Of a DNA stretch of 64,000 nucleotides, positions 10,712 through 21,707 are shown piece by piece. The stretch's first letter is position 1. Each line of letters opens with the position of its first letter. The DNA comes from an uncultured Prochlorococcus sp. Lineage in GTDB: Bacteria > Cyanobacteriota > Cyanobacteriia > PCC-6307 > Cyanobiaceae. A program made the translations under genes and the position numbers. A model generated the notes under the pieces. That model was not told the origin of the DNA. It was given only the letters and a program-made list of their open reading frames with translations, and made no database searches. The stretch spans positions 26,079 to 90,078 of the forward strand of contig CACJUL010000002.1 in the NCBI GenBank assembly GCA_902596585.1, given 5' to 3'.

Positions 10712-11707
10712 GTGACAAGTTTTATCACGGCAATGCAGAATAAAGAATCAAACTTTAATCTAACTAAAAGTAGATTAAGGTTGGTAAGCGGAACAACAAA
10801 TCCTAAACTTGCCGAAGAAATTGCAACATACTTAGGGATTGAAAATGTACCTTTAATATCTAAGAGATTTGCTGATGGTGAACTTTACGTTCAAATTCAG
10901 CAATCTATTAGGGGTTGTGATGTATTCCTAGTGCAACCTACATCCGCTCCAGTAAACGATAGTTTAATGGAACTTATGATTATGGTCGATGCTTGCAAAA
11001 GGGCATCTGCAAGACAAATTACGGCTGTGATACCTTATTTTGGATATGCAAGGGCAGATAGAAAGACGTCAGGAAGAGAGTCCATAACAGCAAAACTAAC
11101 TGCGAATTTACTAGAGAAATCAGGAGTCGATAGAGTCCTTGCAATGGATTTGCATTCGGCTCAAATACAGGGTTATTTTGATATACCATGCGATCATATT
11201 TACGGATCACCAGTTCTAATCGATTATTTAGAAACTTTAAATTTAAAGGAAGTTGTTGTTGTATCTCCTGATGTGGGTGGTGTTGCTAGAGCAAGAGCAT
11301 TTGCAAAACAAATGAAAGATGCCCCTCTAGCAATAATTGACAAAAGAAGAGCAGCTCATAATGTTGCCGAAAGTTTGACTGTTATTGGAGAAGTTAAAGG
11401 TAAAACTGCTATCTTGATAGACGATATGATTGATACTGCGGGGACAATATGTTCAGGAGCAAATCTATTAAAGCGAGAAGGTGCTAAAAGAATATTTGCT
11501 TGTGCATCACATGCAGTATTTTCCCCGCCTTCCTATGAAAGATTAAGTGCTAAGGATTTATTTGAGCAGGTAATAGTAACCAACAGCATACCTGTTGTTA
11601 TAAAAGATAGTTTCCCTCAGTTAAAGGTTCTATCAGTAGCAAATATGTTAGGGGAAGCTATTTGGAGGATTCATGAGGAGAGTTCAGTAAGCTCCATGTT
11701 TAGATAA
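10712..11707 (+). CDS. prs: ribose-phosphate pyrophosphokinase
   Basis: Makes PRPP from ribose-5-phosphate and ATP for nucleotides, histidine and tryptophan. The 331 aa carry the flexible-loop and metal motif DLHSAQIQGYFDIPCDH and the PRPP-binding motif AILIDDMIDTAGT. A GTG at 10712 gives the longest protein; ATG at 10733 (MQNKESNFNL) is an equally possible start because conserved sequence begins only around LRLVSGTTN. The 247 bases upstream hold no gene and probably the promoter. Confidence 0.96.
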   Translation: MTSFITAMQNKESNFNLTKSRLRLVSGTTNPKLAEEIATYLGIENVPLISKRFADGELYVQIQQSIRGCDVFLVQPTSAPVNDSLMELMIMVDACKRASARQITAVIPYFGYARADRKTSGRESITAKLTANLLEKSGVDRVLAMDLHSAQIQGYFDIPCDHIYGSPVLIDYLETLNLKEVVVVSPDVGGVARARAFAKQMKDAPLAIIDKRRAAHNVAESLTVIGEVKGKTAILIDDMIDTAGTICSGANLLKREGAKRIFACASHAVFSPPSYERLSAKDLFEQVIVTNSIPVVIKDSFPQLKVLSVANMLGEAIWRIHEESSVSSMFR

Positions 11708-11717
11708 TTATTTATTA

Positions 11718-12167
11718 TTACTTCTTTTTATTTTTTTGTTTTTTTATTTTATTTAAAGTGTTTTCGAAATTTTTCTTAACCTTACTTGGTACTTGTTTAG
11801 GACATATTTTGATAGCGCTATTAAGAATCTCAATTTCCCCAATATAAAGAACTCTTTCCGTAGTTAATTTTTCTTTGCCTGCTTCTTTAATTAAATTACC
11901 GTGCTTCGAAAAAATTACTTCTGCGAAAGTATATGTTGCTACTGCAAAAGCTTTTTTGAAATCAAAATCTATTTTGTCATTTATAGATTTACATAGATAC
12001 GAGGCACCCATTTGTTTATATAAAAATATATCTTGTGGAGTAGCTGGAGAGTTTGGTTTCGCATCTAATCGTTTGTTTAAAAAATTTATTTCAAAAATCG
12101 TCAAATAAAGAAGTAAAGGTATATTCAATAAATTAAAAAACTTTTTTGACCGAAAATTAGTATGCAT
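11718..12167 (-). CDS. conserved hypothetical protein, probably exported
   Basis: 149 residues, not recognised. The N-terminus has a basic start and a hydrophobic stretch (FFNLLNIPLLLYLTIFEINF) that could be a signal or anchor, then a compact middle with GASYLCKSINDKIDFDFKKA, and a very lysine-rich tail. The gene converges with prs (10-base gap). The non-repetitive middle and clean frame argue for a real gene; function unknown. Confidence 0.6.
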   Translation of the reverse strand: MHTNFRSKKFFNLLNIPLLLYLTIFEINFLNKRLDAKPNSPATPQDIFLYKQMGASYLCKSINDKIDFDFKKAFAVATYTFAEVIFSKHGNLIKEAGKEKLTTERVLYIGEIEILNSAIKICPKQVPSKVKKNFENTLNKIKKQKNKKK

Positions 12168-12228
12168 TAAGATATTTGTTTTTAATTAAGATAACATTTT
12201 TATTTTTAGTTTTTAATTATAAAATTTC

Positions 12229-12771
12229 TTACTTAATAATTTTAATTTCATGATGATTCTCTACTATTTTGAGTTTATTTTTGTTCCATGAATATATAAC
12301 TCTGAATCTATAATTATCAAAATCAACTAATCTTGTATGTTCAATAATAAACCAATCTTTATAGGAAGATTCAAAAATCATTTCGTGTTCATCGACTTGC
12401 TTAATATTTGAAATACCTTCTTCACTGCTTAAATAAAAATTTTCCCTCATAAGTTGGTGTCCCTTTAAAAATGCACGCATTTCGCCACGTTCTTTATATT
12501 GGGGATTATCCTTAAAAAAATTATATTTTTTTTCAGGGTACCAAGTGAATTTATAGTGCGACTCCCATTCAGACTTATTTTCTAGTGCTTCTATATTAAT
12601 ATTCATACATAAATTATAAGTTTTTTGTTTTTCATCAAGAAAATAAGTTCTATTAGATTTCCACAATCCAATATTTCTAGAAAACCATCTTTTTAAATTA
12701 CTATTGATACTAATTTCTGGAGAATTATTTTCTCGATGGATTGAATTTTTATTTTGATTAATAACAACCAT
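12229..12771 (-). CDS. hypothetical protein, possible CpeS-like lipocalin fold
   Basis: 180 residues. The early segment WFSRNIGLWKSNRTYFL resembles the start of the CpcS/CpeS bilin-lyase beta barrel (GxWxSxRT), and the later pattern of alternating strands with DWFIIEHTRL and YRFRVIYSW is consistent with a lipocalin barrel. Similarity is weak and judged by eye; it may be an unrelated barrel protein. No phycobilin gene lies nearby, so context does not help. Confidence 0.5.
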   Translation of the reverse strand: MVVINQNKNSIHRENNSPEISINSNLKRWFSRNIGLWKSNRTYFLDEKQKTYNLCMNINIEALENKSEWESHYKFTWYPEKKYNFFKDNPQYKERGEMRAFLKGHQLMRENFYLSSEEGISNIKQVDEHEMIFESSYKDWFIIEHTRLVDFDNYRFRVIYSWNKNKLKIVENHHEIKIIK

Positions 12772-12877
12772 ATATAAATAAGTTCTATCTATTTCATAGC
12801 TTATTAGTAGAATAAAAAAAAATATCTTAATGTGTTCATAAGGATTAACAGCTTTTCAACACTTCAGGGGAAATCAT

Positions 12878-13996
12878 TTGAGTGAAAAAAAAGAGCTAAA
12901 ATTAATACTTGTAGCGGCTAGAAACCAACTTTCTAGTAGTGATATTAAGTCAGTAATAGCATATTTAGAATCAGATGATTGTGAATTTGAGATATCACTT
13001 CAGATTTCTGAGCCCACAGAACAACCTGAATTGCTTGAATTACATAGATTAGTAGCCATTCCTGCTCTCATAAAGATTTCCCCGACTCCTAAACAAATAT
13101 TCGCTGGAAGTAATATTTTTTCTCAGTTGCAAAAATGGTTACCAAGGTGGAACCAAGAAGGCTTAACAAAGAATCTAGGAATTAATTTGCAACCATCTAA
13201 AATTGATGCAATTAGAACTCAAAAAGAATTTCTTCTGGAAGACGAACTTCTTGTCTTGAGACAAGAAAATGAGACATTAACAAAAAGAATAGAATCTCAG
13301 GAACGATTATTAAGGATGGTTGCGCATGAGTTAAGAACTCCCCTTACTGCTGCTACTTTGGCTGTTCAAAGTCAAAAACTTGGACAAATTGATATTTCAA
13401 AATTGCAAGAGGTAATTAAAAGACGTTTAGAAGAAATTGAACTTTTATCTCAGGATCTTTTAGAAGTAGGCACAACCAAATGGGAGGCGTTATTTAATCC
13501 CCAGAAAATTGATTTAGCTAACATAAGCGCTGAAGTAATACTCGAATTAGAAAAATTGTGGAGATCAAGGAATATTGAAATTGATACTGATATCCCATCT
13601 GATTTGCCAAGTGTATTTGCAGATCAAAGAAGAATGAGGCAAGTATTTTTAAATTTAATTGAAAATGCTATTAAGTTTTCAAAAGACTCAGGATCTATAA
13701 AAATTACAATGATACATAAGACAAATCAATGGGTAGAAATAACAATTTGTGACAAAGGAGCTGGCATTCCTTTGAATGAACAAAAAAGGATTTTTCTGGA
13801 TAGAGTTAGGCTACCACAGACTTCCGAAGGGACTTCAGGATTTGGAATAGGGTTATCTGTGTGCAGAAGAATTGTACAGGTCCATGGGGGAAGAATATGG
13901 GTTGTATCTGAATTAGGTGTGGGTTCATGCTTCCATTTTACTGTTCCTGTGTGGCAAGGACAAAACAAAGATCAACAACACTTGACGAAAGGATAG
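12878..13996 (+). CDS. sasA: circadian clock output sensor histidine kinase SasA
   Basis: 372 aa. Residues about 8-95 form a KaiB-like thioredoxin-fold sensor domain ([20 protein letters not shown]), the part that binds KaiC. The H-box [12 protein letters not shown] puts the phosphoaccepting residue at His150. N, G1 and G2 boxes follow ([37 protein letters not shown]). In cyanobacteria SasA passes KaiC state to the response regulator RpaA. The start is TTG at 12878; the frame has no earlier usable start. No kai gene is in the window. Confidence 0.95.
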   Translation: MSEKKELKLILVAARNQLSSSDIKSVIAYLESDDCEFEISLQISEPTEQPELLELHRLVAIPALIKISPTPKQIFAGSNIFSQLQKWLPRWNQEGLTKNLGINLQPSKIDAIRTQKEFLLEDELLVLRQENETLTKRIESQERLLRMVAHELRTPLTAATLAVQSQKLGQIDISKLQEVIKRRLEEIELLSQDLLEVGTTKWEALFNPQKIDLANISAEVILELEKLWRSRNIEIDTDIPSDLPSVFADQRRMRQVFLNLIENAIKFSKDSGSIKITMIHKTNQWVEITICDKGAGIPLNEQKRIFLDRVRLPQTSEGTSGFGIGLSVCRRIVQVHGGRIWVVSELGVGSCFHFTVPVWQGQNKDQQHLTKG

Positions 13997-14037
13997 TTTT
14001 ACTCTTAATTTCTAATAAGCTGTTATGCTTAATTCCT

Positions 14038-14110
14038 GGCCCCATCGTCTAGAGGCCTAGGACACCTCCCTTTCACGGAGGCGACAGGGGTTCGAATCCC
14101 CTTGGGGCTA
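14038..14110 (+). tRNA. trnE: tRNA-Glu (anticodon TTC)
   Basis: 73-nt cloverleaf. Acceptor arms 14038-14044 and 14103-14109 pair throughout, with a G-U at position 1-72, as I recall from other cyanobacterial and plastid tRNA-Glu. Anticodon stem CCTCC/GGAGG carries loop CTTTCAC with TTC at 14072-14074. T-arm AGGGG-TTCGAAT-CCCCT is perfect. Discriminator is A and CCA is not encoded. Besides translation this tRNA supplies glutamate for tetrapyrrole synthesis through glutamyl-tRNA reductase. Confidence 0.98.
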
Positions 14111-14121
14111 TCAATTTAAAC

Positions 14122-14655
14122 TTAATTTATTAAACATTTAGCTTGTCTATCGACAGCTATCAAATTTTCTGAGAGATCTTTTTTTAATCTCTTCTCAATC
14201 ATCCCTATGGGCATCCACTGACAACCCTGAACAGTAAGATCGTAGATTAATGAATTGTTTAAGGTATTCTTGATATTCTGAATTTTCCAACTACCTTCAA
14301 ATTTTCTAAAATCACCCTTAATTAAATTAAATTTTAAAAGACCAAGCTCTTTATCTTCTAATAAATCAATAGTTACTTCAGCCGAAAATTTAATGCCCAG
14401 AAAATCCTGAGCCCCAACTTGTTTTAGGTGGACATTATTTTTTTTTTGATAAATTTTCTTGCTTGACAATAGATTTGGTATGTAGAGATCTAGGCGATCG
14501 TAATCTGTTAAAACATTCCATAAAGAATCGAAACTTGCAGAAGTAGTTAGCTGAGCTGCAAGTCTCCTTGTTCCCCCAGTAAGCTTTTCCATGGTTTGCT
14601 CAATTGTCCTGTAATCATTTTTAGAATGATCTACTAAATCTTGAGGATTAATCAT
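14122..14655 (-). CDS. SRPBCC (START-like/polyketide cyclase) family protein
   Basis: 177 aa helix-grip protein. The hallmark is ASFDSLWNVLTDYDRLDLYIPNL in the N-terminal third followed by an antiparallel sheet (VGAQDFLGIKFSAEVTIDL) and a C-terminal helix with GMIEKRLKKDLSENL. Cyanobacterial and plastid members bind hydrophobic ligands; the ligand here is unknown. It converges on tRNA-Glu with an 11-base gap. Confidence 0.75.
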   Translation of the reverse strand: MINPQDLVDHSKNDYRTIEQTMEKLTGGTRRLAAQLTTSASFDSLWNVLTDYDRLDLYIPNLLSSKKIYQKKNNVHLKQVGAQDFLGIKFSAEVTIDLLEDKELGLLKFNLIKGDFRKFEGSWKIQNIKNTLNNSLIYDLTVQGCQWMPIGMIEKRLKKDLSENLIAVDRQAKCLIN

Positions 14656-14834
14656 AAATTAATTTTTTAGTCGGATAAAAAATTATTTCTGTGTAACTAT
14701 ACAGATAAAAACAACAAATACTGAATAATAAATATAATTTACTTTATTTATTCCGATCTCAAAACGTAACCATTTTTATAAAATCACTACAAATTAAACT
14801 ACAAATTGATAATCTTTTATATAAAGAAAACTAA

Positions 14835-15947
<1,113 letters not shown>

Positions 15948-16055
15948 ATTTTTGATTTCTAAATTTAATTTATATTTGAGATACTTTTTGGTTTAGACAC
16001 AATTTGTAGCTAATCTTCCAAAAAAAGAGGATTTTAAAAAAAGAATATTAAAAAT

Positions 16056-17579
16056 ATGCCTTCAGCTTTAAGTAATCCACTTAGATTAGGTTTACGGCAG
16101 GAAAGAGTAATTTCTCCACAATGCTTAGTAATCTTTGGTGCTAGTGGAGACCTTACTCATAGAAAATTAATACCTGCTTTATTTGAACTTTTTTTACAAA
16201 GAAGAATTCCTAGTGAATTTGGAATAGTTGGTTGTGCTAGAAGACCTTGGACTGATAGTGAGTTTAGAGAAAAGATGAAAGTAAAGCTCTCTAATCAAAT
16301 ATCTGGTAAAGAAAAGGAATGGCAAAAATTTTCTAATTATCTTTTCTATGAACCAGTTGATTTACAACATAGTGATCATGTCGTAAGGCTTTCCAAAAGA
16401 TTAAGTGAAATTGATAGAAACCAAGCTACACATGGGAATAGAACATTTTATTTATCAGTTTCACCTAATTTCTACGCAAGTGGATGTAAAGCTCTTAAGG
16501 CTGCTGGGCTTTTAGATGATCCCAAGAAGAGTCGTTTAGTGATTGAAAAACCTTTCGGAAAAGATTATTCAAGTGCAAAAAAATTAAACAAGATCGTTCA
16601 AAGTTGTGCGGAGGAAAGTCAGATTTATAGAATTGATCATTATTTAGGTAAAGAGACAGTTCAAAACATCCTTGTTTTGAGGTTTGCGAATACTATTTTT
16701 GAACCAATCTGGAACAGAAATTATATATCTAATGTTCAAATAACTTCATCTGAAACAGTAGGTGTTGAAGATAGAGCAGGTTATTACGAAAGCTCTGGTG
16801 CCTTAAGAGACATGCTTCAAAATCATATGACTCAAATGCTTGCTGTTACAGCTATGGAACCTCCTGGAAAATTTGAACCAGAAGCAATAAGAAATGAAAA
16901 AGCTAAGGTTCTTCAAGCTTCAAAACTTGCAGACGAAAATGAACCGTGGAATTCTTGTATAAGAGGTCAATATGGAGAAGGAGGTGATACCTCTAATCGA
17001 CTAAAAGGGTATAGGCAGGAAGATGGAGTGGATTGCAATAGCACTACAGAGACTTATATTGCAGCAAAAGTTTTCGTTGATAACTGGCGTTGGCAAGGGG
17101 TTCCTTTTTATTTAAGAACAGGGAAAAGACTACCCAAAAGACTTGGAGAAATAGTGTTAACTTTTAAAGACGTTCCTGTTCATTTATTTGAATCCACAAT
17201 AATAAATCCTGCACCAAATCAACTTATTCTTAGAATTCAACCAAATGAAGGCGCTACTTTTAAATTTGAGGTTAAGTCACCTGGTTCTGGAATGAAATCT
17301 AGACCTGTTGAGATGGAATTTTCTTATGATGAATCATTCGGTGAACCCTCCGATGAAGGCTATGTAAGATTATTAGCTGATGCAATGCTTTCTGATCCAA
17401 CATTATTTACAAGAAGTGATGAAGTAGAAGCTGCGTGGAAGCTATACACACCATTAATAGAATTGATGGATAATTCTCCTTGGAAGTTACCTATTTATAA
17501 TTACGAATCTATGACGTGGGGACCTCCTAAGTCTGATCAATTACTTTCAAAAGATAATATTTTCTGGCGCAGACCTTAA
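16056..17579 (+). CDS. zwf: glucose-6-phosphate 1-dehydrogenase
   Basis: Oxidative pentose phosphate pathway entry, glucose-6-phosphate to 6-phosphogluconolactone with NADP. 507 aa. The dinucleotide motif GASGDLTHRK is at residues 28-37, and the active-site block RIDHYLGKETVQN is intact. It is followed 2 bases later by opcA, its redox-sensitive partner, and then by cobB, so the three form an operon. The operon is expected to be used at night. Confidence 0.98.
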   Translation: MPSALSNPLRLGLRQERVISPQCLVIFGASGDLTHRKLIPALFELFLQRRIPSEFGIVGCARRPWTDSEFREKMKVKLSNQISGKEKEWQKFSNYLFYEPVDLQHSDHVVRLSKRLSEIDRNQATHGNRTFYLSVSPNFYASGCKALKAAGLLDDPKKSRLVIEKPFGKDYSSAKKLNKIVQSCAEESQIYRIDHYLGKETVQNILVLRFANTIFEPIWNRNYISNVQITSSETVGVEDRAGYYESSGALRDMLQNHMTQMLAVTAMEPPGKFEPEAIRNEKAKVLQASKLADENEPWNSCIRGQYGEGGDTSNRLKGYRQEDGVDCNSTTETYIAAKVFVDNWRWQGVPFYLRTGKRLPKRLGEIVLTFKDVPVHLFESTIINPAPNQLILRIQPNEGATFKFEVKSPGSGMKSRPVEMEFSYDESFGEPSDEGYVRLLADAMLSDPTLFTRSDEVEAAWKLYTPLIELMDNSPWKLPIYNYESMTWGPPKSDQLLSKDNIFWRRP

Positions 17580-17581
17580 AA

Positions 17582-18883
17582 ATGAAACCTCAATTAACAC
17601 TTCAAACCCCATTAGAGCTTCCTTATCAGGAGATTACTAATTACCTTAACGAGTTATGGATGTCAGAAGATAAAGACAATACTGGAGCTAGTACTTTCAC
17701 ATTAACCATCTGGCAGCCTGCATGGCTAGAACAATGTTTAGTACAGAAAGGATTAGTAAATGGACCGATTACTGGAAATTTAAGTCCAGAGATAATTGAA
17801 GCAGCCAAGAAATTTATACTAGATGCAGGACTCCCTATCACTACTTCTCTCAATAGTGAGGAATTATTGAATTTGTTGGAGGAAAATTTATCTAATGAAG
17901 ACGTTGACGATTTTAGAGGACAATTTTTTGAATCATCAATAAGCACATTAAATCCAAGAAGATTAATAACCTTAGCACCAACATTAAATAAAAAAACAGA
18001 TATTAAAACCTTTGTATCTGCTTACTGTCCATTAACTGACACTATAGTTTCTCAGCCTATATGCGGGGATTTAGTTGTTATTAGGGGGGACTCTGCCTCA
18101 ATTAACCATAAAGGATTAAATATAATTGACGAATTATTTATTGATGAACTACCTTCTTGGTTATGGTGGAACGGAAGCTTGGATGAATCGCCTGAAATTT
18201 TCAAATACTTTACTAATCATGGTCTAAGATTAATCATTGATACTGCTCTGGGATCACCAAAGAGATGTTTAAAAATTTTAGATCAATTAAATAAATCAAA
18301 TAAAGCTATTAATGATTTAAATTGGGTAAGGTTGAAAAATTGGAGAGAATCACTGGCGATGATTTTTGATCCACCATCGAGGAGACCAATTTTAGATCAT
18401 ATCACTGATATTGATATAGATATCGCAGGGGATCATATAATCCAAGCATTGTTTTTTATCTCATGGATTAGTGATAAACTCCATTGGTCCTTTTTAAAAG
18501 TTGAAACAGATAAAGAATCAACAAAAATAGAATTCGAAAGAATTAATGGTGAAAAAATTTCTACATCTATTAAACCTTTAGCTTTGGGTAATCCAGGGAT
18601 TCATCTAGGACAAGTTGTGGGATTAAGGTTGATTTCAAAAATTAGTGAAGTTCAAAAAAATAATACTTGCGTAATACTTGGATGTGAGTCTGTGGAATGT
18701 ATGAGACTTGAAGCAGGCGGAATGGCTAATATGGAATTAATAGAACAGGTTGTTCCAAACTCTTTTTCTTCATCAGAATATGATGTTAGTAAATTATTAG
18801 GAAGTAGTAGAGGTAATACAAGTCCTCTTTTTGAAAATGCTATCAAGATAGCACTTCAAATATTCAATGGTTTTAATAACTAA
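17582..18883 (+). CDS. opcA: glucose-6-phosphate dehydrogenase assembly protein OpcA
   Basis: 433 aa. OpcA proteins promote oligomerisation and thioredoxin-dependent control of cyanobacterial G6PDH. Identity rests on the strict zwf-opcA linkage (2-base gap) and on OpcA-like blocks such as TGASTFTLTIWQPAWLEQ, CPLTDTIVSQPICGDLV and WRESLAMIFDPPSRR. Full length. Ends 3 bases before cobB. Confidence 0.95.
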   Translation: MKPQLTLQTPLELPYQEITNYLNELWMSEDKDNTGASTFTLTIWQPAWLEQCLVQKGLVNGPITGNLSPEIIEAAKKFILDAGLPITTSLNSEELLNLLEENLSNEDVDDFRGQFFESSISTLNPRRLITLAPTLNKKTDIKTFVSAYCPLTDTIVSQPICGDLVVIRGDSASINHKGLNIIDELFIDELPSWLWWNGSLDESPEIFKYFTNHGLRLIIDTALGSPKRCLKILDQLNKSNKAINDLNWVRLKNWRESLAMIFDPPSRRPILDHITDIDIDIAGDHIIQALFFISWISDKLHWSFLKVETDKESTKIEFERINGEKISTSIKPLALGNPGIHLGQVVGLRLISKISEVQKNNTCVILGCESVECMRLEAGGMANMELIEQVVPNSFSSSEYDVSKLLGSSRGNTSPLFENAIKIALQIFNGFNN

Positions 18884-18886
18884 TAA

Positions 18887-20266
18887 ATGTCCTGTGTAAT
18901 ATCTTCTCCCTCAACTGATACTGGAAAAACTACATTATCGCTTTTAATATCTTGTTGGGCTTTTTCAAAAGGTATAAAAATACAAACCTTCAAAGTTGGT
19001 CCAGATTATCTAGATCAACAACAGCTTAGTTCAATAGGTCAGCCTATATGTAGAAATTTAGATATTTTTCTAAGTGGTGAAGAATGGGTTCAAGAAAGTT
19101 TTTTAAAACATTCTTTAAAATGTGAATTCTCCTTAATAGAAGGAGCAATGGGCTTATTTGATGGATTAGGTGCAACAAGTTATTCAAGCACAGCAAATGT
19201 TGCTAAACTTCTAAATACTCCAATAATTTTTATTGTTAATGCTAGAGGTCAAGTAGCTTCTCTTTTGGCGACTGTTCAAGGATTCAGAGATTTCGATAGT
19301 GAACTGTCGATAGCAGGAATTATATTTAATAATGTTAATTCAGAAAGACATAAAAAACTTATCGAAGAAGTCTTTAAAAATGAAGACCTCCAAATTCTTG
19401 GATTTTTGCCATCTGATTCAAAAATAACTTTAAAAAAAGCTAATTTAGGTTTGATATCTCCATTAGATAGTGTTGGAGGAATTGATGTTGAATATTTTGC
19501 AGGTTTTGCCGAAAGAAATCTTGATGTACTTTCATTAAGTAAATTTCTAAAATCTCCTCAAAAGAAGGTAATTAATTCTGTTAGTTTTGAAGATTTTAAA
19601 ATTGACAGAAATAAACCTATTGCTATTGCAGAAGATAAAATCTTTCATTTTCAATATCCTGAAACTAAGGAGTTTTTGAGCGAAATCGGAATACCTTTGA
19701 TTTCATGGAGTATTTACAATGATGAAGAAATACCCAATGAAGCGACTTCTTTAATTATTCCTGGAGGATTTCCAGAAAAATATGCTGATCATATTAGTAA
19801 CTCTAGAAAAAGCCTAAACTCTTTAAGGGAATTTCGCAAAAATGGATTTATATATGCAGAGTGCGGCGGGATGATGATTTTAGGAGATTACATTAAAGAT
19901 GAGAATGGTAATGATCATAAAATGAGTGGTATTATTCCATTTGGTTCAAAAAAAAGTAAACTTTCAGTGGGGTATAGATACATTGAAGGTGTAAAAGATA
20001 ATCTAATCATTAAACAAAATCAATTGATTAGAGGTCATGAATTTCATTATTGGGAAATTGAAAATAATATATATGAATTTAATTTAAAGAAAGAACAGAA
20101 TCAGAACAAATTCCACTATCCATGGAAAATTAAATCTTGGGAAACTGAATACAAAAATGAAGGTTTTTTTGATAATAAATTGCATGCAAGCTGGATTCAC
20201 TTACATTTTCCAAGTTCTCCAGAAGTTGCAAGAAACTTTATAGATGCTACTCAAATTGGTTTTTAA
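18887..20266 (+). CDS. cobB: cobyrinate a,c-diamide synthase
   Basis: ATP- and glutamine-dependent amidation of cobyrinate (CobB/CbiA) in cobalamin synthesis; 459 aa. P-loop-like SPSTDTGKTTLS begins at residue 7, DE-type KVGPDYLD follows, and the C-terminal class I glutamine amidotransferase half carries the nucleophile in YAECGGMMILGD and the histidine in SWIHLHFPSSP. Prochlorococcus makes pseudocobalamin, so this is expected. Third gene of the zwf operon by spacing; the metabolic link is not obvious. Confidence 0.93.
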   Translation: MSCVISSPSTDTGKTTLSLLISCWAFSKGIKIQTFKVGPDYLDQQQLSSIGQPICRNLDIFLSGEEWVQESFLKHSLKCEFSLIEGAMGLFDGLGATSYSSTANVAKLLNTPIIFIVNARGQVASLLATVQGFRDFDSELSIAGIIFNNVNSERHKKLIEEVFKNEDLQILGFLPSDSKITLKKANLGLISPLDSVGGIDVEYFAGFAERNLDVLSLSKFLKSPQKKVINSVSFEDFKIDRNKPIAIAEDKIFHFQYPETKEFLSEIGIPLISWSIYNDEEIPNEATSLIIPGGFPEKYADHISNSRKSLNSLREFRKNGFIYAECGGMMILGDYIKDENGNDHKMSGIIPFGSKKSKLSVGYRYIEGVKDNLIIKQNQLIRGHEFHYWEIENNIYEFNLKKEQNQNKFHYPWKIKSWETEYKNEGFFDNKLHASWIHLHFPSSPEVARNFIDATQIGF

Positions 20267-20274
20267 AAGGATTC

Positions 20275-20754
20275 TTAATTTATTAAGAAATTAATTATCT
20301 TAAGAGGTGAACCTAAAAAAAACATCCCAGGCAAAGTAATTAACGGTCCTAAAAAACTTCCCACTATAACCTCTATTTTTTTATGACCTAGAGTTTCTTT
20401 TAAAAGTACTTCAGATTGTGGGTTTAGTTTCTTTGAAAGTTTATTTATTTCTGCAGCTTGAAGTCCAGCCGATCTTCGCACACCGCTAGCGTCATACATA
20501 ACTATAAGTGATACTGCAACTGCCAATGCAAATATTGAGCTATCAAATCCTAATTCATAACCTATGCCAGAAGTAGCCCCAGTTATTAAGGCTGAATGAC
20601 TTGAAGGCATACCGCCCGTCTCGAACATAATTCCAAATCTTATCTCTCCAGTTGAAAAGAAATTGAATATTATTTTAAAAAATTGGGCTAGTAAACAGGA
20701 TAATAAACTCCAGAAAAGAACTGAATTATTAATAAAAGCAAAAAAATCAGACAT
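20275..20754 (-). CDS. divergent PAP2 family membrane protein
   Basis: 159 aa, four to five hydrophobic segments. Conserved blocks of the divergent PAP2 / acid phosphatase-related family (DUF212) are present: GGMPSSHSALITGATSGIG and MYDASGVRRSAGLQAAEIN. The family is predicted to be phosphatase-like, but the reaction is unknown. It lies 13 bases downstream of crtE on the same strand, so it may act on or be expressed with isoprenoid diphosphate metabolism (inference). Confidence 0.85.
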   Translation of the reverse strand: MSDFFAFINNSVLFWSLLSCLLAQFFKIIFNFFSTGEIRFGIMFETGGMPSSHSALITGATSGIGYELGFDSSIFALAVAVSLIVMYDASGVRRSAGLQAAEINKLSKKLNPQSEVLLKETLGHKKIEVIVGSFLGPLITLPGMFFLGSPLKIINFLIN

Positions 20755-20767
20755 AAATTAAAACTAT

Positions 20768-21670
20768 TTATCTGTCTCTATTTGTAATAAAGTCAGCTAG
20801 GGATATTAAATATTTTGCATCTGAACCCCAGGGCTCAATTGCTTTTTTGGCTTTTTCTACTAGATCAAATGCTCTTTTCTTTGACTCCTCCATTCCAAGT
20901 AATTTAGGGTATGTAGTCTTATCAGCTAAAAGATCTTTGCCAGCAGTTTTACCAAGCTTTTCACTGCTTGAAGTTAAATCAAGAATATCATCTATAATTT
21001 GGAAAGCTAATCCAATACCCTCTGCGTAAGTTGTCAGTGCTTGTAATAGTTTTTCGTTAGCACCTGCAATCATCGCCCCTGTTCTTACGCAAGCTTTTAA
21101 TAAAGCTCCAGTCTTGTGGAGATGAATATACTCTAGAGTTTCAAGATCTACTTCTTTGCCTTCACATTCTAAATCGACAACTTGTCCTCCCACTAAACCA
21201 GGCGCACCTGCAACCAAAGAAAGCTCACCAATTACATTTAATAATCTTGTTGGATCAACTCCTGGACTTCTTAAAGAAACCATTTCAAAGGCTCTGGTTA
21301 ATAATGCGTCGCCTGCGAGAATAGCTATCGCATCACCATACACTTTATGGTTTGTTGGCCTGCCTCTCCTCAAGTCATCATTATCCATGGCTGGTAAATC
21401 ATCATGAATAAGAGACATTGTATGAATCATTTCTATCGCCACCGCCGTAGGAACAGCTAGCGAGGGATCTCCTCCTGCTAGTGAACATGAGGCTAAACAT
21501 AAAATTGGACGTATTCTTTTTCCTCCAGCTAAAAGAGAATATCTCATTGACTCTCTTAGAATTTCTGGATTTTCAGGGCCTAGAGAGAAATCAAGGGCCT
21601 CTTCAACAACTTTTTTTGCATCCTTAAGATATTTTTCAAAATCTGAAATGTTATCTATAACGTCAGTCAT
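20768..21670 (-). CDS. crtE: geranylgeranyl diphosphate synthase
   Basis: All-trans polyprenyl synthase, 300 aa, producing GGPP for carotenoids, the chlorophyll tail and quinones. First aspartate-rich motif DDLPAMDND at residues 90-98, followed by RRGRPT; second motif DDILD at 227-231. Chain-length residues suggest a bacterial-type GGPP/FPP synthase; GGPP is favoured by context in a cyanobacterium with one such gene here. folD lies just upstream on the same strand (37-base gap). Confidence 0.95.
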   Translation of the reverse strand: MTDVIDNISDFEKYLKDAKKVVEEALDFSLGPENPEILRESMRYSLLAGGKRIRPILCLASCSLAGGDPSLAVPTAVAIEMIHTMSLIHDDLPAMDNDDLRRGRPTNHKVYGDAIAILAGDALLTRAFEMVSLRSPGVDPTRLLNVIGELSLVAGAPGLVGGQVVDLECEGKEVDLETLEYIHLHKTGALLKACVRTGAMIAGANEKLLQALTTYAEGIGLAFQIIDDILDLTSSSEKLGKTAGKDLLADKTTYPKLLGMEESKKRAFDLVEKAKKAIEPWGSDAKYLISLADFITNRDR

Positions 21671-21707
21671 TTTATAACTTTAAAAATAAAAATTTTCATC
21701 TTAGGAT

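Noticed and set aside
18852..18890. Cobalamin riboswitch before cobB
   Set aside because: Only 3 bases separate opcA and cobB, so there is no room for a leader.
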